Part shown: positions 29,042 to 33,319 of the stretch, piece after piece | How positions within the stretch are numbered: position 1 is the first letter of the stretch | Layout of the letters: each line of letters starts with the position of its first letter | Source: an uncultured Pirellulaceae bacterium | Lineage (GTDB): Bacteria; Planctomycetota; Planctomycetia; Pirellulales; Pirellulaceae | Reading direction: 5' to 3' | Length of the DNA stretch: 33,319 nucleotides | NCBI GenBank assembly: GCA_938082855.1 | Contig: CALKCC010000240.1 | Coordinates: 1-33,319 of the forward strand | Translations under genes and position numbers: made by a program | Notes under the pieces: model-generated | Databases searched by the model: none | Seen by the model: the letters and a program-made list of their open reading frames with translations, nothing else | What the model was told of the DNA's origin: nothing

Positions 29042-29387
29042 GAGGCTAACCGGTTCAGTGTACTAGGGCGTTCTATATATAAAGTCTAATTAGGTTTGCA
29101 AGGTTCTCACTTGAAGGCAACTCAGGCATTTGTAACCGAGCTGTCTCAACAGGCTTATTTTATCAATCTTTTCCTGACCGTCATAATCGATACACGCTAC
29201 TTCTCCGGAATTCATTCCATATAGTTCATGGACTATTTTTTAGAATTTGAAGACGCAACCGGACGGCACTCACCATCTTCCCGATATTACCCATAGTTAA
29301 TAACTTACTTAACTAACCCAAACTAAGATCCCCTCGACTTCTGCTTTCAAGTACGACCGAGCCAATCTTAGAGAATATAGAAGAGCT

Positions 29388-29699
29388 ATGCCGGGAACGA
29401 TTTCTACCCTGTTGCAGTGTGCTGATCTGCAAGACCTTAGAAGCCAAATCCAAAATGCCCTATGCGAATTTAATTTTCTTGAACCCGGAGCTTTTCCATT
29501 TACCGAGCGAGTCTTGACCAAACAGGGTGAAGCTTGCGGAATTCTGTTTTGTCTTCACGGACCTCGAAGCGTCAAGCTAACAGCCATCTGGGAAACGGTT
29601 TCAAATTCAGTCCTGTTTTATGACTCGACCGGACAGCGACAGGGCAAGGCCGAGGTCGATCTCAATCATCAAACCGACTTACTGGCATTGGCCGGTTAG
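29388..29699 (+). CDS. Small hypothetical protein upstream of csrA
   Basis: 103 aa ORF MPGTISTLLQCADLQDLRSQIQNALCEFNFLEPGAFPFTERVL...; 53 nt before csrA, same strand. Confidence 0.65.
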   Translation: MPGTISTLLQCADLQDLRSQIQNALCEFNFLEPGAFPFTERVLTKQGEACGILFCLHGPRSVKLTAIWETVSNSVLFYDSTGQRQGKAEVDLNHQTDLLALAG

Positions 29700-29734
29700 T
29701 CATCCACCAACCACCTGGTTCCACCAGCACGTTA

Positions 29735-29748
29735 TTACATGGAGGTAA
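29735..29748 (+). promoter_or_regulatory. Candidate CsrA-binding hairpin overlapping the csrA Shine-Dalgarno
   Basis: TTAC-ATGGAG-GTAA: 4-bp stem presenting GGA in the loop; GGAGGT is also the SD for ATG at 29753. Confidence 0.55.
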
Positions 29749-29752
29749 AACG

Positions 29753-29989
29753 ATGTTAGTACTATCTCGCAAAGAATGTGAGAAGATTCAACTCGGAGAC
29801 AAAATCACTTTAACGGTAGTGAAAGTCTCAGGGGATAAAGTCCGCCTTGGAATTGAAGCGCCAGCGGACATTAAAGTTTTACGAAACGAGCTGGAGTTGT
29901 TTGATGACGGCCCGCAGACGTTAGCTCATCCTGCCAAGCTATTGCTTGATGCCAGTCAGGATAACGATGCATTACCACTCGCATCTTAA
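29753..29989 (+). CDS. csrA: Carbon storage regulator CsrA
   Basis: MLVLSRKECEKIQLGDKITLTVVKVSGDKVRLGIEAPADIKVLRNEL. Confidence 0.97.
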   Translation: MLVLSRKECEKIQLGDKITLTVVKVSGDKVRLGIEAPADIKVLRNELELFDDGPQTLAHPAKLLLDASQDNDALPLAS

Positions 29990-30020
29990 ACAGGGGCTAT
30001 CATCAACAGGGGCTATCATC
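29989..30020. repeat. Perfect 16-bp tandem duplication (x2) at the csrA stop codon
   Basis: AACAGGGGCTATCATC repeated back-to-back; first copy begins at the last base of TAA. Confidence 0.95.
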
Positions 30021-30192
30021 CAAAGAAAACTAATCATTAAAGCAGACTCGGACGATTTCCCATTTGAGGTTGTATACCTTTACAAACGGGCATAAACCTC
30101 CACAGCTTTCGACACTCGCGGCGGGCCACAACAATCCCCCCAAAAGTATGATTGCTTTTCATAATTAAACTAATAAGCTTAACTATACGACC

Positions 30193-30268
30193 TTCGGTGC
30201 AAAGCTCTCGTAGTACGAGCAAAGTGGTCACTAGATCGCTTCCCGCCTTGAAGTACTTTGCACCCGAA
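30193..30268. other. Candidate structured intergenic RNA/DNA element
   Basis: Outer arms TTCGGTGCAAAG / CTTTGCACCCGAA (12 bp with one bulge) enclosing CTCGTA-G-TACGAG and AGTG-GT-CACT. Confidence 0.5.
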
Positions 30269-30357
30269 ACCCACCTTAAAATATTCCATCTCAGCAACGA
30301 ATTCACCGGCAAACAAATGCCGTAGTTGTTAAGATAAATATATAAATTGATTTTTAC

Positions 30358-30402
30358 GCATCGCTGGTTCTGCGCAAGAAGTGCAGAGTTCACCAGTGAT
30401 GC
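30358..30402. other. Long hairpin upstream of the DUF1501 gene
   Basis: GCATCGCTGG ... CCAGTGATGC (10 bp with one G-T), inner CTGC/GCAG. Confidence 0.5.
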
Positions 30403-30476
30403 ATATTTGACAATTCGAATTGAATGAACCAGACGTGGTTCACATGTCGTTTTAATTTGTGGAGAAACTTGAAATT

Positions 30477-31784
30477 ATGAAGTGCAAAGGCAACAACTTA
30501 GGTCGTCGTTCCTTCATGCAAGTAGGATTCCTAGGTGGTCTAGGCTTATCTCTTTCGGATTACTTCCGAATGAAAGAAGCTCAGGCTGATCAGAAATTCT
30601 ACGAAAGCGTGGAAGGCCCGGCTAAGAGTGTCATCTTTATTTACTTACCTGGTGGATGTGCCCATCAAGAAACATGGGATCCGAAGCCATTCGCTCCTAT
30701 TGAGTATCGTGGTCCAATGAGCAGTATCGAGACAGTCGTCCCAGGTACTCGCCTTAATGAAACCATGGTCAAGACTTCGAAAGTTGCGGACAAGATCGCA
30801 ATTTGCCGAAGTATGACTCACGGTGAGGCAGCTCACGAACGTGGAACTCACAACATGTTCACAGGTTACCGACCAAGCCCGGCTCTGCAGTACCCATCGA
30901 TGGGTTCTGTGGTTGCTCACGAATTTGGCCCTCGTCACAACCTGCCTCCATACGTCTGCATTCCAAACCAGCCGAATGTTTTCGCTGGAACGGGATACTT
31001 GAGCAGCTCGTATGCTGGATTCAGTCTCGGCTCCGATCCTGCCAGTGGTAGCTTCCAGGTTCGTGACCTGAAACTTCCAGGTGGAGTGGATGACAATCGT
31101 TTCGGTAAGCGTCGTAAGATGCTGACAGCTGTAAACGATTACTTTGCAAACAAAGAAAAAGCAGATTCACTGGATGCTGTCGACACGTTCTATGATCGTG
31201 CCTATAGCCTCATCAGCAGTGAAAAAGCTCGAGATGCGTTTGACATTAACAAAGAAGACGCTGCACTACGCGACAAATACGGTCGCAACACAGCAGGTGC
31301 TCGTATGTTGTTGGCTCGCCGCTTAGTCGAAGCCGGAACTCGCTTTGTCACACTCACCTACGGTGGTTGGGACATGCACAGCAACATCGAAGGCAGCATT
31401 AAGGGTCAGGTACCAGCTTTAGATCAGGGCTTCGCAGCATTGATCGAAGACCTCGATCAACGAGGACTTCTGGACACGACCTTGGTCTGCATCGCTTCTG
31501 AATTTGGACGAACTCCAAAGATCAACGCCAATGCCGGGCGTGACCACTGGCCGAAAGTGTTCAGTGTCGTCATGGCAGGTGGTGGTACCAAGCCTGGTAT
31601 CGTCTACGGTAAGTCCAATGCCACAGCCAGCGAACCGGAAGAGGATGCTCTGACGGTCGAAGACTGGGCAACTACCATCTACAGTCGAATTGGTATCGTC
31701 GCAGACAAAGAGCTTATGGCTCCTGGCGACCGTCCAATTGAGATCGTCGATGGCGGTAAAGTTCGCCAGGAATTGATTGTTTAG
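30477..31784 (+). CDS. DUF1501 family secreted protein with Tat-like signal
   Basis: GRRSFMQVGFLGGLGLSL; KSVIFIYLPGGCAHQETWDPKPFAPIEYRGP; FVTLTYGGWDMHSNI; SEFGRTPKINANAGRDHWPKVFSVVMAGGG. Track start 30459 is GTG; ATG at 30477 looks more likely. Confidence 0.93.
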   Translation: MKCKGNNLGRRSFMQVGFLGGLGLSLSDYFRMKEAQADQKFYESVEGPAKSVIFIYLPGGCAHQETWDPKPFAPIEYRGPMSSIETVVPGTRLNETMVKTSKVADKIAICRSMTHGEAAHERGTHNMFTGYRPSPALQYPSMGSVVAHEFGPRHNLPPYVCIPNQPNVFAGTGYLSSSYAGFSLGSDPASGSFQVRDLKLPGGVDDNRFGKRRKMLTAVNDYFANKEKADSLDAVDTFYDRAYSLISSEKARDAFDINKEDAALRDKYGRNTAGARMLLARRLVEAGTRFVTLTYGGWDMHSNIEGSIKGQVPALDQGFAALIEDLDQRGLLDTTLVCIASEFGRTPKINANAGRDHWPKVFSVVMAGGGTKPGIVYGKSNATASEPEEDALTVEDWATTIYSRIGIVADKELMAPGDRPIEIVDGGKVRQELIV

Positions 31785-31822
31785 TCCCCACACCTAAACA
31801 TTCAAATCCCCACTATTAACGA

Positions 31823-31872
31823 CATGCGTTGCGGGTGGCGTACGACGCGCCACCCGCACTTTATAACGCATG
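31823..31872. other. Nested inverted repeat between the DUF1501 and PPC genes
   Basis: Outer CATGCGTT/AACGCATG (8 bp), inner GCGGGTGGCG/CGCCACCCGC (10 bp), asymmetric 7-nt bulge ACTTTAT. Confidence 0.8.
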
Positions 31873-31888
31873 GGAGCAACAGGTAATT

Positions 31889-33319
31889 ATGAGACGTTTA
31901 TCCCCACGAACTGTCACGTTTGCATTGCTGTCAGCGATGCTTCTGGTTTTTACATCCGTTAGTCATGCATCCTCTCCGACATTGAGCATTATTACTCCAC
32001 GTAATGTTCAGCGAGGCGTGGAAAACACCATTACCTTTAATGGCGCGCGTCTGGCCGATGCCGAAGAGATTCTCTTCTACTCACCCGGCTTTGAAGTCGT
32101 TGAATTGACTCCGGAAGCCGGGAAAGCCACAGCGAAAGTTAATATCGCTGCTGACTGCCGTCTCGGGGAACATGTGGCTCATGTCCGTTGCAAAAGTGGT
32201 TTGACCGAGTTTCGAACCTTTTGGGTTGGACCATTTCCTGCAGCTGCAGAAGTGGAACCTAACAGTTCGTTTGAAGCTCCTCAAAAAATCGAATTAAATA
32301 CGACCGTTCACGGTGTCGTTACCAATGAAGACGTAGATTACTACGCCGTCGAACTCAAAGCTGGGCAGCGGATTTCAGCAGAAATCGAAGCGATGCGACT
32401 TGGGACAACTCTGTTTGATCCATACATCGCCATCATCGACGCCAAGCGTTTTGAATTGTCTGCCGACGACGATACTCCTCTGACCAAACAAGATGCCGTA
32501 GCCTCTGCCGTTGCCAAAGAAGATGGCACGTACTACGTCATGGTTCGTGAGAGCAGTTATGCCGGTAATGGAAACTGCCGTTACAACCTTCACGTCGGCA
32601 CCTTCCCTCGTCCACTGGCTGTCTATCCGGCCGGTGGGAAACTCGGAGATACAGTCGACGTTCGTTTTGTAGGCGACCCAACCGGAGCTATTGCTCAATC
32701 TGTTCAACTTCCTACTGAACCAAACGATCAATTTTCATTAGTCCCTCAGGACGCCAATGGGGTCGCTCCATCGGGCAACCCGTTCATGTTATTCGAACAT
32801 GGCAACTCATTAGAAACAGAACCCAATGAATCAATCGCAGAAGCCTGTGCGGCTGAACTGCCCAATGCCTTTAACGGGATTGTACAAGCAGAAGGTGATA
32901 TCGATTGCTTCCGTTTTACAGCTAAGAAAGGTCAGGTTTTCGATATCGAGTGCTTCGCTCGTCGAATTCGCTCGCCGCTAGATCCTGTCATGAACCTCTA
33001 TGACGGAAATGGTCGCTCATTGGTAGGCAACGACGATTCACGTGGTCCGGATAGTTATTTCCGCTATACGTTCCCAGCTGATGGCGAGTATGTCCTGCGA
33101 GTCACCGACCACTTGAAACGAGGTGGCGATACTTTTGTCTACCGCGTCGAATTCCGTCCAGTCAAAGCTCAACTTTCTCTTGGAATTCCACGTGTCGCTC
33201 GCTATTCCCAATCACGACAACAGATTTACGTTCCTCGTGGCGGAAAATACGCGACTCTGATTTCAGCTTCTCGATCTAACTTTGGTGGCGACATTACCAT
33301 TGAAGGTAATCAGCTACCT
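31889..33319 (+). CDS. Secreted PPC (bacterial pre-peptidase C-terminal)-domain protein, partial at right edge
   Basis: My translation from ATG 31889: MRRLSPRTVTFALLSAMLLVFTSVSHASSPTLSIITPRNVQRGVENTITFNGARL...; two PPC-like modules (EVEPNSSFEAPQKIELNTTVHGVVTNEDVDYYAVELKAGQ; ETEPNESIAEACAAELPNAFNGIVQAEGDIDCFRFTAKKGQ). Open to the window end, so absent from the ORF track. Confidence 0.88.
   Translation, partial: MRRLSPRTVTFALLSAMLLVFTSVSHASSPTLSIITPRNVQRGVENTITFNGARLADAEEILFYSPGFEVVELTPEAGKATAKVNIAADCRLGEHVAHVRCKSGLTEFRTFWVGPFPAAAEVEPNSSFEAPQKIELNTTVHGVVTNEDVDYYAVELKAGQRISAEIEAMRLGTTLFDPYIAIIDAKRFELSADDDTPLTKQDAVASAVAKEDGTYYVMVRESSYAGNGNCRYNLHVGTFPRPLAVYPAGGKLGDTVDVRFVGDPTGAIAQSVQLPTEPNDQFSLVPQDANGVAPSGNPFMLFEHGNSLETEPNESIAEACAAELPNAFNGIVQAEGDIDCFRFTAKKGQVFDIECFARRIRSPLDPVMNLYDGNGRSLVGNDDSRGPDSYFRYTFPADGEYVLRVTDHLKRGGDTFVYRVEFRPVKAQLSLGIPRVARYSQSRQQIYVPRGGKYATLISASRSNFGGDITIEGNQLP

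Noticed and set aside
30037-30393. 118-aa minus-strand ORF in the csrA-DUF1501 gap
   Set aside because: No recognisable domain or good RBS, and it overlaps inverted-repeat structure; treated as noncoding.
29990-30458. CsrB/CsrC-like sponge RNA next to csrA
   Set aside because: I looked for clustered GGA in hairpin loops on both strands and did not see the repeated motif expected of Csr sponge RNAs.
1-33319. Defence island, prophage or transposon as the undescribed system
   Set aside because: No integrase, transposase, phage structural gene, nuclease/helicase defence pair or toxin-antitoxin signature recognised; gene content is metabolic, transport and planctomycete-typical secreted proteins.

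Overview
33.3 kb chromosomal-type window that looks planctomycete: it carries YTV-repeat, DUF1559/H-X9-DG pseudopilin-like, DUF1501, DUF1080, PmoA-like/DUF6807 and PPC-domain proteins. From left to right it contains: an opp/dpp-type peptide ABC transporter operon (minus strand, oppD truncated at the left edge); an ArsR-type regulator; a SpoU/TrmH-like methyltransferase; tRNA-Gln(TTG) with a terminator; Rex; a large repetitive YTV protein; a CPBP protease; pyruvate phosphate dikinase; a TPR protein plus KaiC/RecA-like ATPase pair; a cysteine desulfurase; a cobalamin riboswitch controlling a TonB-dependent receptor; a DUF1080 protein; TadA; a DUF1559 protein; divergent tonB and exbB-exbD with a second TonB-dependent receptor; a UDP-glucuronate decarboxylase-like SDR; a DUF6807/PmoA-like protein; a small orphan protein plus CsrA; a DUF1501 protein; and a PPC-domain protein running off the right edge. 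I saw no CRISPR array, transposase, phage module or recognisable defence system. Most of the window is ordinary core or planctomycete-accessory content, and I cannot claim a clearly new system. The best leads are regulatory RNA structures (B12 riboswitch with a readable RBS-sequestering hairpin, a CsrA-site-like hairpin on csrA's own SD, structured intergenic elements at 30.19-30.40 kb and 31.82-31.87 kb), the duplicated 48-bp repeat architecture of the YTV protein, the TPR/KaiC-like pair with an apparently altered catalytic region, and a His-rich insertion in OppA.
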